Assembly (NCBI GenBank): GCA_964611895.1
Contig: CAZTDN010000006.1
Coordinates: forward strand, 1 to 64,000
Length of the DNA stretch: 64,000 bases
DNA from: JAIEOG01 sp964611895
GTDB lineage: Bacteria > Bdellovibrionota > FAC87 > UBA2466
Direction of reading: 5' to 3'
Positions 17,854-26,237 of the stretch are shown here, piece by piece. Positions within the stretch are counted from its first letter, which is position 1, and each line of letters opens with the position of its first letter. A model generated the notes under the pieces. That model was given only the letters and a program-made list of their open reading frames with translations, ran no database searches and was not told the DNA's origin. Both the position numbers and the translations under genes were made by a program.

Positions 17854-18863
17854 TTAAGCTCCAGACGAGTCTGCACAAAGTACCAGAACTCTTCAGAAAA
17901 CGTATAAACAATTCTCAGGTAGAGCAACGGCTTGGAGACCGTTCGAAAAAATGGCTCCACCTTGTACCAATCCTTTTCGGTGGTCACCCAAGCATCGGCT
18001 TGCTGGGCCGCAGAGCTGGCGGTGAGGGCATCTCTATCGGCCAAACTATAAGTATAGTGGTCGGGAAATGCTTTCCAGAAAACCACTTCGCCCCTATCGC
18101 TCACGGCTTTTTGAAATCGAGCCGGCGAAGAGATTCCACAAAAAGCGGCGAGTTTTCCCCCGATAGACACTGGTCCGTTCGCATCCCAGAACCCTTGCAC
18201 TTCGGGGGTCGCTTCAAAAACAGGTATTTTAGCAAAAGTAGTTTGAACAAAGCGCTTCCATTCGGAGTGCGCGATGGAGTTTTCTCCTTTTACCAAGATG
18301 ACTGCCCCCGCCGAGGCAAAAGCGCCGAGCCCCTCACGCAAGTCCCCCAAAGGAAGACAATAGCTACCCGACAAAGGCCGATCGGTCTGGACTGAGACCA
18401 AATCTAAGTCGTGGCAGAAACTGAAGTTTTGAAAGGCGTCATCAAGTAAGAAAAAACCCGCGCGGGTTTGAGATTCTGCACACTGGAGCGCTTTGCCCCG
18501 GCGGCTGCCAATGTAGACGGGAATGCCGAGCCGCTGCGCGAGCATCCAGGGTTCATCGCCGTAAAGTTTCGGACCCCGTGTCGAGGCCGGGTCTATCCGT
18601 GCGCCTAGGCGACTAAGCTTGGCGCGATACCCGCGAGATACTATCACCGGATGTCGGTCGAGGAAGTGCGAGGCAATGGCCTCGACTATCGGCGTCTTCC
18701 CAGAGCCCCCACTGTGTATATTTCCCACAACGATGGTACGGGCGCTGGTACGCACCGATCCCCGAGCGCAAAACCACCATCGCCGCAGAGCCGTAATAGC
18801 CGCCCAAACACACGCAAGCGGATAGCCGACGCTCCAAATAAACTCAAACCGGGCTGGGAACAA
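17850..18863 (-). CDS. lpxK: Tetraacyldisaccharide 4'-kinase
   Basis: A 337-residue kinase that phosphorylates the 4' position of the lipid A disaccharide. It has the N-terminal membrane segment (FIWSVGYPLACVWAAI), the family's unusual P-loop (IVVGNIHSGGSGKTP) and the downstream SRGYR and DDAFQ motifs, all in the LpxK order. The open frame runs back to 18998, but that would overlap lpxB by 155 bases and add non-conserved residues. I chose the TTG at 18863, with AAGGGG 9 bases upstream, leaving a 20-base overlap with lpxB. The DDAFQ motif replaces the more usual DDGFQ. Confidence 0.94.
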   Translation of the reverse strand: MFPARFEFIWSVGYPLACVWAAITALRRWWFCARGSVRTSARTIVVGNIHSGGSGKTPIVEAIASHFLDRHPVIVSRGYRAKLSRLGARIDPASTRGPKLYGDEPWMLAQRLGIPVYIGSRRGKALQCAESQTRAGFFLLDDAFQNFSFCHDLDLVSVQTDRPLSGSYCLPLGDLREGLGAFASAGAVILVKGENSIAHSEWKRFVQTTFAKIPVFEATPEVQGFWDANGPVSIGGKLAAFCGISSPARFQKAVSDRGEVVFWKAFPDHYTYSLADRDALTASSAAQQADAWVTTEKDWYKVEPFFRTVSKPLLYLRIVYTFSEEFWYFVQTRLELK

Positions 18864-20004
18864 GCTGACGTCCCCTTTCTGAAACCCGAAGAAGAAGGCG
18901 GGACACTTCCTTCGCTGCACGCTGGCTCGCTCCCGCATCTCCCAGAAGCACTCGGCAAGCGTGCAGATCCTGCGCCATTTTACGGCGGTAAGCTTCATCC
19001 TCGATGAGTCTTACGCACTCCTCAAAAACTCGCCGCGCCGTTGCTCGCTCATGCAAAAACTCCCGTACTACTTCGCGCCCGTGGAGCAAATTTGCCATGC
19101 AAAAAAAACCTCGATAGCGAATGGCGTATTGAATCGCCCAACGTGTCAGGCGACTCATTCGGTAAAAGAGCGTAAAGGGCGTTCCGATCAACGCAGTCTC
19201 CAATGTGGCTGTCCCTGACGCCACGGCTGCTACATCGGCCCAATCGATCACCTCGCGAGAATCCACCGTAACTACTTCTACAGGACATCCCTGGAAACGC
19301 TGAGACACCTGCTCGAAGGAAAGCGTCGATGCGACCGGAATGCGCAGCTGAGCCTGTGGATATTTTTTCTTGAGTAAGTAGCACAACTCCTTAACTAGCT
19401 CTGTGTGGTGGACAAGTTCACTAGTGCGGCTACCCGGCAAGATCGCCACACGGGGTGACGAACGAATAACCTGCGTGTCCCGGTACTTCAAACGTTTCTG
19501 GACTTGCTCCAAAAGAGGGTGACCAACGAAAATAGCTGGGATTCGTAGCCTATTGTAAAACTCCCTCTCAAAAGGAAAAACAACCAGCATCTTGTCGACG
19601 AGATTTCTGATAGCTCGCACTCGGTACTTACGCCAAGCCCACACCTGCGGAGAGATGTAGTACACGACAGGAACACCTAACTTTTTAAGGTGCTTTGCCA
19701 AGCGCAAATTGAAATCTGGGAGATCGAGCAGTATCGCTGCCCGAGGGCGCCGCAGCTGAACTTGTCGTTTGAGAGCGCCAAACCCCTCCAGAACCTTCCA
19801 GAGCTTATCAAACCAATCAGTCAGACCCACAACATTGAGCTGTTCCGCGGGGATGACGACTTCGAGTCCTTGTTCCCGCAAGTGCTTCCCCCCCACACCA
19901 AAAAAATGCAACCCGGGATCCGAAAGGCGTAGTTCTTTCACCAGGGAGGCAGCATGTCTGTCGGCAGAAGCTTCGCCGGCAACTATGAGCACTTCGTTAC
20001 GCAC
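18844..20004 (-). CDS. lpxB: Lipid-A-disaccharide synthase
   Basis: A 386-residue GT19 glycosyltransferase, the normal LpxB length, joining lipid X and UDP-2,3-diacylglucosamine at the inner membrane. Signature segments are VAGEASADRHAA near residue 8, IPAEQLNVVGL, the LLDLPDFNLRLA and YYISPQVWAWR motifs, and the FVGHPLLEQ motif near 165. The protein continues directly from the Gfo/Idh gene (stop at 20005, start at 20004) and its end overlaps lpxK. Part of the minus-strand lipid A operon. Confidence 0.97.
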   Translation of the reverse strand: MRNEVLIVAGEASADRHAASLVKELRLSDPGLHFFGVGGKHLREQGLEVVIPAEQLNVVGLTDWFDKLWKVLEGFGALKRQVQLRRPRAAILLDLPDFNLRLAKHLKKLGVPVVYYISPQVWAWRKYRVRAIRNLVDKMLVVFPFEREFYNRLRIPAIFVGHPLLEQVQKRLKYRDTQVIRSSPRVAILPGSRTSELVHHTELVKELCYLLKKKYPQAQLRIPVASTLSFEQVSQRFQGCPVEVVTVDSREVIDWADVAAVASGTATLETALIGTPFTLFYRMSRLTRWAIQYAIRYRGFFCMANLLHGREVVREFLHERATARRVFEECVRLIEDEAYRRKMAQDLHACRVLLGDAGASQRAAKEVSRLLLRVSERGRQLVPSPV

Positions 20005-20976
20005 CTAGACCTCCGCAAAAGAGTTCAGGTTGGCCGGGGCAGTCTCACGTTGTTGAATTTTTGCCGTTACGATTTGAGCGTATTTGAGCGCTCGCAGACC
20101 GTCTTCTCCCGAAACTAAGGGCCGGCGACCCGCGCGAACACAGTCGACAAAATCACGCGCCTGGGCAGAAAGTGCGTCAAAACCAGCAGGCGCTTGGGTA
20201 GTTTTTTTATCTATCTCTTGCGCTGAGCGCTTTTGAAGTACCGTCCCGGAGTTTGATTGAAAGTCGAAGGAAGCATACGCAGTATCCGTAAACACGCGCA
20301 TTTTGCGAACAATCGAAGCAGACACGCGGCTTGCATTGAGGTTCATGACCGCGCCAGAAGCAAACTCCAAGCGCACATTGGCCAAGTCATATTGATTGGT
20401 CACCACCCGCATTCCAATGGCGGAAACGGAAATCGGATCTTCATCGACCAGCGAAAGCGCTAAATCCAAGTCGTGAATCATCAGATCGGCCACGACATCG
20501 ATGGTCGATTCGCGGGCAAGATGGGGCGTCAAACGGTGCGTCTCCAAAAAACGAGTGGGCTTTAGCACCGTGTTTTCGGCCAAAGCCGCCAATCGGAATC
20601 TCTCTACCATCCCCACTTGAACCAAGAGATTTTTTTCTCGAGCTAATCGGACTAGAGCCTCGGCATCGTCTAGCCGAGAAGTAATCGGCTTTTCGATCAA
20701 TAAATGCACCCCAGACATCAATGCCTGGTGGGCAATAGATGCATGGGTGTCCGTCGGACTAGCGACCACCGCAGCGTCGACCTCAAAAAACAACTCTGCA
20801 AGACTTTGGAATGCGGGAAGAGCAAACTGCCGCTCTATTTCCATCGCCCTATCGGGATTTGCCTCAAAAAACCCCACTGCTTCTACATCAGGTAGCTGCC
20901 GAAACTTCTCCAGGTGGTATTTTCCCATTTTGCCAACCCCGACGAAACCAATACGAATTTTGGTTGGACTCGTCAT
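20005..20976 (-). CDS. Gfo/Idh/MocA family oxidoreductase in lipid A operon
   Basis: A 323-residue NAD(P)-dependent oxidoreductase. It has the Rossmann motif (IGFVGVGKMGKYH, about residues 9-21) and the family's signature EKPITSRLDDA near residue 95. Position between lpxA and lpxB suggests a role in lipid A sugar chemistry; the precedent is GnnA, which oxidises the 3-OH of UDP-GlcNAc so that the aminotransferase GnnB can make the 3-amino sugar. No GnnB-like aminotransferase lies nearby, so the GnnA role is only a possibility. It overlaps lpxA by four bases. Confidence 0.82.
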   Translation of the reverse strand: MTSPTKIRIGFVGVGKMGKYHLEKFRQLPDVEAVGFFEANPDRAMEIERQFALPAFQSLAELFFEVDAAVVASPTDTHASIAHQALMSGVHLLIEKPITSRLDDAEALVRLAREKNLLVQVGMVERFRLAALAENTVLKPTRFLETHRLTPHLARESTIDVVADLMIHDLDLALSLVDEDPISVSAIGMRVVTNQYDLANVRLEFASGAVMNLNASRVSASIVRKMRVFTDTAYASFDFQSNSGTVLQKRSAQEIDKKTTQAPAGFDALSAQARDFVDCVRAGRRPLVSGEDGLRALKYAQIVTAKIQQRETAPANLNSFAEV

Positions 20977-21755
20977 GAGCAGCGAGCAATTCCTTGCTTT
21001 GAGTGCTTGATGAAACTGAGCAAGGAATCTACCTCGGGAGAAGCCTCTAGTTCGACCATCACTTTTTCTATGGCTTGAGAAACGGTAAGTTTTTGCAGAA
21101 ACAGAATTTTAAACGCTTTGCGGATTCTACGAACCGCCTCCTCGGAGAAGCCCTGACGCTCTAGACCGACGAGATTGACCCCCTGAACCTGAAAGTCGTT
21201 CCCCTTTCCCGAAAGAAAAGGGGGGAGATCTTTTCGAAGCAAAGAGGCTCCGCCGATAAAACTATAATCTCCGACGGAGCAAAACTGCGTCACCCCCGAA
21301 AGCCCACCGACGACAACGAACTTTCCCAGAGTGACGTGCCCTGCGAGCTGCACACCGTTGGCTAAAATCGCTTGCTCACCCACCACACAGTCGTGCGCAA
21401 TATGGCAATAGGCCATGAGGTAAGCGCCCTTGCCCACTCGGGTCGTGCCACTTCCAAACGTCGTGCCTCGATGCACAGTGACAGATTCTCTCAACGTCAC
21501 TTTGTCCTCTATCACCACCGTTGTGGGCTCACCGGCGTAACGCAAATGCTGAGGCGCACCCCCAATCACAGCGAAAGGGTGCACGGTCACTTCATCGCCC
21601 AAAGTGGAGTAGTCACGAATGACAACATGGTCTTGAAGCACACAGTTTTTTCCGATGGAAACTTTCGCGTCGACAATGCAGAAAGCGCCGATTCGCGTCC
21701 CCTCGCCGATCTGAGCGTCGGGATGCACAATCGCTGTCGGGTGAATTTCAGGCAT
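20973..21755 (-). CDS. lpxA: UDP-N-acetylglucosamine O-acyltransferase
   Basis: A 260-residue left-handed beta-helix acyltransferase with many hexapeptide repeats (IHPTAIVHPDAQIGEGTRIGAF onward) and the catalytic-region HIAHDC at about residues 119-124. LpxA catalyses the first committed acyl transfer of lipid A synthesis. The start at 21755 is chosen because GGGAGG lies 8 bases upstream and the hexapeptide repeats begin there; the frame is open for 16 further codons. lpxD upstream overlaps it by 8 bases. fabZ, which often separates lpxD and lpxA, is missing. Confidence 0.95.
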   Translation of the reverse strand: MPEIHPTAIVHPDAQIGEGTRIGAFCIVDAKVSIGKNCVLQDHVVIRDYSTLGDEVTVHPFAVIGGAPQHLRYAGEPTTVVIEDKVTLRESVTVHRGTTFGSGTTRVGKGAYLMAYCHIAHDCVVGEQAILANGVQLAGHVTLGKFVVVGGLSGVTQFCSVGDYSFIGGASLLRKDLPPFLSGKGNDFQVQGVNLVGLERQGFSEEAVRRIRKAFKILFLQKLTVSQAIEKVMVELEASPEVDSLLSFIKHSKQGIARCS

Positions 21756-22794
21756 CGGCCTCGCCTCCCTTTTTGCCCTCGAGCTTTCGGACTCGCTCGA
21801 CAAGCTCGGGCAATTTCCTCAGTGCCTTAAAAATGCGTGCAAAATCTCGCACCGGTGTGGCTGGCGTGAAAAAATAGGTCTGACCACCGGGCAGATTGGT
21901 CGATGTCCCACTCTGCCCCCCCAGACGAGCCCCTTCGCCGATTTGAACCCCATGGCCCAAGCCAACCTGTCCCCCAAGGACGACGTCTCGCTCTAGAACA
22001 ACGGAGCCGCCCAAGCCCACCTGCGCACACAGGACCGAGTCTTGTTTGACAATGCAGTTGTGCCCAACATGGACTTTGTCGTCCATTTTTACCCCTTGAT
22101 GAATGTGCGTCGTCGCTAGAGTGGCTCGGTTTATCGAGGTATGCGCCCCAAGACGCACATCATCCTCAATCACCACATTTCCCAACTGCGGAACTTCGAG
22201 ATAACTCCCCGTAGAGCCGGTACGATGCAAACCGAACCCATCGGAACCCAACACTGAACCCGCGAAGACACGAACTCGATTGCCCACGCGCACGCCGCCC
22301 ATGATGCAAACGTGGGGCTGGATCTCGCAATCTTCCCCCAGCTGAACGCCGGCACCGATAAACGCGAACGGAAAAATCACGCTGCCTCGCCCAATCTGAA
22401 CGTCGGGACCAATCACTGCATGGGGCCCGACTGCTGCAGTTGGGTGAATGTGCGCAGAGGGATCCACCACGGCAAGAGGAGAAATTCCTTTCCAGGGAAA
22501 GGGGGAGCGCATTGTTTGGGCGACCTGAATAAAACAGGCTTTGGGATCCTCGACCAAAAGGTAAGTCAGCGGCAAATTCCGGATCATCAAATCCGAACGG
22601 GTCAAAACTACACCGCCTGCAGCAGCCTGGAGAGATCCGGCATACTTCGGGTCGCCATAGTAAGACAGACCCCCACGGCGCATCTGATCGAGCGAGACCA
22701 GGGAGTCGATATCAACTTCCGGATCTCCCACCACTTCGGCACGAAAGAGCGCCCCCAAAGAAGCGGCTTTCATTGGTAATTCGATAGTCGTCAC
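21748..22794 (-). CDS. lpxD: UDP-3-O-(3-hydroxyacyl)glucosamine N-acyltransferase
   Basis: A 348-residue protein of the LpxD family. It has the N-terminal uridine-binding region (to about residue 100), a hexapeptide-repeat beta-helix, the catalytic-region segment containing GHNCIV (about 240) and a C-terminal helical extension. It adds the second acyl chain, at the amino group, in lipid A synthesis. It is the first gene of the minus-strand operon that ends with cmk, and its promoter must lie in the 142 bases shared with the divergent MFS gene. No clear -10/-35 pair was found there. Confidence 0.96.
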   Translation of the reverse strand: MTTIELPMKAASLGALFRAEVVGDPEVDIDSLVSLDQMRRGGLSYYGDPKYAGSLQAAAGGVVLTRSDLMIRNLPLTYLLVEDPKACFIQVAQTMRSPFPWKGISPLAVVDPSAHIHPTAAVGPHAVIGPDVQIGRGSVIFPFAFIGAGVQLGEDCEIQPHVCIMGGVRVGNRVRVFAGSVLGSDGFGLHRTGSTGSYLEVPQLGNVVIEDDVRLGAHTSINRATLATTHIHQGVKMDDKVHVGHNCIVKQDSVLCAQVGLGGSVVLERDVVLGGQVGLGHGVQIGEGARLGGQSGTSTNLPGGQTYFFTPATPVRDFARIFKALRKLPELVERVRKLEGKKGGEADA

Positions 22795-22936
22795 CTCACC
22801 AACCTATACCCAAGCTTGCTGCCCTGTAAACCGCACTAAATCCTTTGCCAGCAAGGCTTTTGCCAACTCGCCCCTTAGCTAGACTCACCGCAGCAGGCAA
22901 GCCCTCATAAGGGTGCTAAAATAGAAGCTTCCCCCT

Positions 22937-24220
22937 ATGCAAATTAGCCTCCCCACGTCGCTCATTGCGCGAAACCCTCGGTTTCGGCATTTTCTACTCG
23001 CCAGCACAACCTCTTTGATTGGCAGCAATGCCTTCGATATTGCCTTACCCCTTTATGTCCTTAAAAAAACCGGCTCCGTCATCGACCTGAGTCTCGTTAG
23101 CACGACACTGTTGTTGCCCTATTTCTTGATGGCTCCGCTGACTGGGTACTTTTCTGACACAAGTCGAAAAAGGCTGAGTTTGCTTTTGGCGGACTTGGGG
23201 CAAGTTTTTCTTCTAGGTGCGCTTTCCGCTTATGTCTGGTCGGGAGCAGAACCACTTTGGCCTCTGCTCGCCTTAATATTTTGCATTAAAACGCTGATGC
23301 TCACATTCGAAACAATATCGCAGTTCCAGCTCATCCCAGCGCTCGCCGGGGAAAAGGATCTCACCTCTGCCAACACCTGGTTTTTATCGTTTCATCGGGT
23401 AATACAAATCGCGGGCCCGCTCCTCGGAGGAGCGCTCGTGCACTACTTTGGAGTGCAAAGCTGCATTTGGGTAAACATTCTGAGTTTTGCAGCCACTCTG
23501 CATTTCACTTGGCGCTTTGGAAATCTAGACACCTTTCTCACTGAGGGCTCACACCCCGCCCACACACCGCTGAGTGCGCACGCGGTTCTTGTGCAGTTTC
23601 GCGAAAGCTTGCGTTTTATTTGGGCTTCGCCCGTGTTTCATCCGTTCATCCTGCTGATGTTTCTATTCAACCTCTCGTCGCTCACGCTGAATTCGCCGAC
23701 ATTGACTTACTATTTCACTGTGACTCACGCGTTCTCCTCGGCGGAATATGGACTGATTACTTCCGGATTTGGGCTGGTTGGGATTGTGGGTTTTTTACTC
23801 TCGCCCGTATTTTACCGAAAACATGCTTTCCCTTTAGTCTTTCAAAACTCGTCCCTTTTTCAAGCCGCCTTCTCCTCGCTTTGCGTGGCGGCATCTGGCT
23901 TCCCCCTCTTCATGGGTGCCCTATTGGGGATTTCGCGAGCCGGTAGTTCCGTATTGAGCATGGGGACCTACATCATTCGACAAACTCGTATTCCTAGGGC
24001 GCAAAGTGGCGCCATCAACTCCTCCCTACGCATGTTTTTTATGTCTGCTGCCCCACTGTCGAGTCTTCTACAAGGCTGGGTGATTCTGCATTTTGGGATT
24101 TACGCCGCTCTTATCGGCGGAGCTGTCTGTTTTTGGGGGACTTGGTGGTACACAAAAGCTCTAGCGCGTGCGTACCATGACCAAAGCGCGGATCCGATTT
24201 CGCTTCGAAAAAGCGCCTAA
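22937..24220 (+). CDS. MFS transporter
   Basis: A 427-residue protein with about 12 membrane segments and the MFS loop 2-3 motif (GYFSDTSRKR near residue 75). The pattern (start IARNPRFRHFLLAS, SLIGSNAFDIALPLYV) matches the MFS_3/enterobactin-exporter-like branch of drug or metabolite efflux carriers. It diverges from lpxD and its last four bases overlap the convergent yacG. Substrate unknown. Start ATG at 22937 has no strong ribosome binding site. Confidence 0.85.
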   Translation: MQISLPTSLIARNPRFRHFLLASTTSLIGSNAFDIALPLYVLKKTGSVIDLSLVSTTLLLPYFLMAPLTGYFSDTSRKRLSLLLADLGQVFLLGALSAYVWSGAEPLWPLLALIFCIKTLMLTFETISQFQLIPALAGEKDLTSANTWFLSFHRVIQIAGPLLGGALVHYFGVQSCIWVNILSFAATLHFTWRFGNLDTFLTEGSHPAHTPLSAHAVLVQFRESLRFIWASPVFHPFILLMFLFNLSSLTLNSPTLTYYFTVTHAFSSAEYGLITSGFGLVGIVGFLLSPVFYRKHAFPLVFQNSSLFQAAFSSLCVAASGFPLFMGALLGISRAGSSVLSMGTYIIRQTRIPRAQSGAINSSLRMFFMSAAPLSSLLQGWVILHFGIYAALIGGAVCFWGTWWYTKALARAYHDQSADPISLRKSA

Positions 24221-24387
24221 GCCGAATCTTTACCCGAGCCATCATCTGGCTCTTCTTCCGGAAGCCGGTACTCTTCCGTCGCCCACCGGCCTAAATCACG
24301 ATCTCGACAAAACTTACCGCAAAATGGCCGAAATGCGTTCCCCTGCCAAACCACCTCTACTCCACAACCGGGACACGCCACTTTCAT
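24217..24387 (-). CDS. yacG: DNA gyrase inhibitor YacG (zinc protein)
   Basis: A 56-residue protein, translated by hand: it starts MKVACPGCGVEVVWQ and contains the CPGC (residues 5-8) and CGKFC (about 23-27) cysteine pairs that bind zinc, then the family's DLGRWATEEYRLP segment and an acidic tail. This matches YacG, a small zinc protein that inhibits DNA gyrase in E. coli. The ATG follows the stop codon of the glycosyltransferase gene directly (TAG-ATG), suggesting coupled translation, and the end overlaps the convergent MFS gene by four bases. Below common ORF length cut-offs, hence easy to miss. Confidence 0.93.
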   Translation of the reverse strand: MKVACPGCGVEVVWQGNAFRPFCGKFCRDRDLGRWATEEYRLPEEEPDDGSGKDSA

Positions 24388-25515
24388 CTAAACCGCACCG
24401 TTTTCCTGAATTACCTGGGAATACAGAGCGACAACCCTATCGGCAACTCTTTCCCAGCTTAAACTCTCAGCAAGCCATTTTTGAACTGGTCCGACGCGAT
24501 GTTTGCGATCTTCGACATTCATTTTTTCGCTAAGCTGGAGACACCGTACGAGTTCCGCTTCATCTTCAATACCAAAAACACTCTCAGGCAAATAGCCTTG
24601 CAAGTACTCCGCGCTACCGCTCTCTTTCGGCACTATCGGAATTCCGCCTGCGGCAACCGCTTCGAAAGGCACTCTACCAAAGGGCTCACCCTTTGCGGGA
24701 TATATCACCGCGCGAGCCTCTCGCATCCAACTCAGCTTGGCCTCTTCGTAAACAGCCGAGTGAAACTGAATCTTGTCTTCGATCTTTAGACGTTTGGCTT
24801 CTTCCCTTACTTTTGCATCGTAACGTCGCTCAACAGGCCCCATCAATACCAGTCGTGATTGCCCTCCCGCCTGAAGGTAACGGGCGAACGCCCTGACCAG
24901 GAATACGAGGTTTTTGCGAGTCTCGATGCGGCCCAAGTACAAGAAATAGGGCTCTTTGGGAGTTGTCGTGATTGGGGGAACGGTCGCCGGGACTGAAATC
25001 CCGTTAGCGATCACTTGGCAACGATTGGGAGGCACAGAGTAAGGGGCCCACTGTCGAACTTCAAACTGGCTCAAGGCGATCAAGCGCCCCGCGCGGCGAA
25101 CTGCCCACCCGCCCCAAACCCGGTTGAATATTTTTTTAAGCCAAACTTTTCGGTACTCCAAAAGCAGCATGCCCCGTGGTTGCAGCACAAAGGGCGTTCC
25201 CAACCTGGCAGCCAAGCGAGCCAGCAGAATATTCTCCCACCGCCAATGTCCGTTGATGTGCACAATGTCGGCATTGGAAAGAAGGTGGCGCAACCAGTGC
25301 CCCCTGCCCAGCCAAGCAAGCACGACGTCGTGAGGGTAAATCTCTTTGACACCTGTTAAGCCAAAACTAAGCACAAATTTGCGATCGAGCGCTCCGGCCC
25401 GGCAAAGAATTGCTGTCTGACTGCGAGTTTGGAGCTCCGCGCAAAGAGACGCTTCGGATACTGCTGCGCCTCCAAAACGGGGAGCTAGGGCCTGGCTAAC
25501 GATGACGACATTCAT
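24388..25515 (-). CDS. Family 4 glycosyltransferase
   Basis: A 375-residue GT-B fold glycosyltransferase. The N-terminal domain opens with MNVVIVSQALAPRFGGAAVS and carries the donor-binding-fold HINGHWRWEN region. The C-terminal domain has FLYLGRIETRKNL near residue 190 and the GT4 EX7E signature in the EPFGRVPFEAVAAG region (about 275-290). GT4 enzymes use nucleotide sugars and build polysaccharide or LPS chains. It is followed without gap by yacG and diverges from the metzincin lipoprotein across an intergenic palindrome. Acceptor and sugar unknown. Confidence 0.85.
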   Translation of the reverse strand: MNVVIVSQALAPRFGGAAVSEASLCAELQTRSQTAILCRAGALDRKFVLSFGLTGVKEIYPHDVVLAWLGRGHWLRHLLSNADIVHINGHWRWENILLARLAARLGTPFVLQPRGMLLLEYRKVWLKKIFNRVWGGWAVRRAGRLIALSQFEVRQWAPYSVPPNRCQVIANGISVPATVPPITTTPKEPYFLYLGRIETRKNLVFLVRAFARYLQAGGQSRLVLMGPVERRYDAKVREEAKRLKIEDKIQFHSAVYEEAKLSWMREARAVIYPAKGEPFGRVPFEAVAAGGIPIVPKESGSAEYLQGYLPESVFGIEDEAELVRCLQLSEKMNVEDRKHRVGPVQKWLAESLSWERVADRVVALYSQVIQENGAV

Positions 25516-25546
25516 CTACGCATGCCTCAAAAGTGAGGACATTATA

Positions 25547-25572
25547 ACACGCAGAATACGTATTCTGTGTGT
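25547..25572. promoter_or_regulatory. Palindrome in divergent intergenic region
   Basis: CAGAATACGTATTCTG at 25552-25567 is a perfect 16-base palindrome, and the flanks extend it to 26 bases with one mismatch per arm. It lies between the divergent glycosyltransferase (start 25515) and the metzincin lipoprotein (start 25659). No T-run follows, so it is not a terminator. It is most likely an operator for a dimeric regulator; the regulator is unknown. Confidence 0.5.
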
Positions 25573-25658
25573 GCGCTGGCTCTAAGTTTGCAGACTAACC
25601 GCCCCGACTGGGTAGCCCAAGCCCAGAAGTAGTAGATGCTGTAGCGGTTGGAGCAAGT

Positions 25659-26237
25659 GTGCGGTTGTTGTGGAAATGGACTGGGTTGCCAGTCGTGTTA
25701 TTGGTTGTTTCGTGTGGTGTTCAGCCCCGTCTGAACTGGCCGGCCGAAGTTGCTATTGAAGTCACTGACCCCGGGAAAGCTTCCGTTGCCTCAAACATCG
25801 AAAACCTAAACTCGCAGCTCGGAAAAACCATTCTGCAAATAGGCTCGGGGACTGGCTCCCCGATCTACATCAAGAGCGTTACAAGTTTTTCTTCGACTTC
25901 ATCGATCGCGCAAGGAGCGGAAGTACATTTTGCCTATGTGGAATCGCCCGTCTTGCCGGGTAAAGTTCGAGCGATGGGCACCGCCTCCACCCGAATTGCA
26001 GGTCGAGCGACACTCGATGATTCCAAATGTGTGATTGAATTGGCTTCGTTTTTGTTCGAGTCGACCACAAACAACCTCTTACTCCCTGTGCTATGGCACG
26101 AGATTGGGCACTGTGGAGGATTGCAGCATGTCGACAAAGCCGGCGAACTCATGTCGGCGGTGACTTTGTCGTATTCAAAGTACTCCCAAGAACAAATTCA
26201 AAGTTTTTTTGATTCGCTCTTATCTGCTATTCGGTGA
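25659..26237 (+). CDS. Lipoprotein with metzincin-type zinc protease motif
   Basis: A 192-residue protein. GTG start with GGAG 5 bases upstream, then a lipoprotein signal (LLWKWTGLPVVLLVVSC, lipobox VVSC at about residues 16-19). The C-terminal third contains the complete zinc motif HEIGHCGGLQH (HExxHxxGxxH, about residues 147-157), and a Met-turn-like LMSAV ten residues later. This is the pattern of matrixin/metzincin proteases. The remaining sequence is not familiar and is small for a protease. Expected at the outer membrane or its periplasmic face. Its last 11 bases overlap the convergent guaC. Confidence 0.75.
   Translation: MRLLWKWTGLPVVLLVVSCGVQPRLNWPAEVAIEVTDPGKASVASNIENLNSQLGKTILQIGSGTGSPIYIKSVTSFSSTSSIAQGAEVHFAYVESPVLPGKVRAMGTASTRIAGRATLDDSKCVIELASFLFESTTNNLLLPVLWHEIGHCGGLQHVDKAGELMSAVTLSYSKYSQEQIQSFFDSLLSAIR

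Noticed and set aside
18864..18998. Longer lpxK start at 18998
   Set aside because: It would overlap lpxB by 155 bases and add residues not seen in LpxK; the TTG at 18863 has a good ribosome binding site.
24168..24533. 121-codon plus-strand ORF across the MFS end and yacG
   Set aside because: It is antisense to the YacG zinc motifs and the glycosyltransferase, and has no recognisable sequence.
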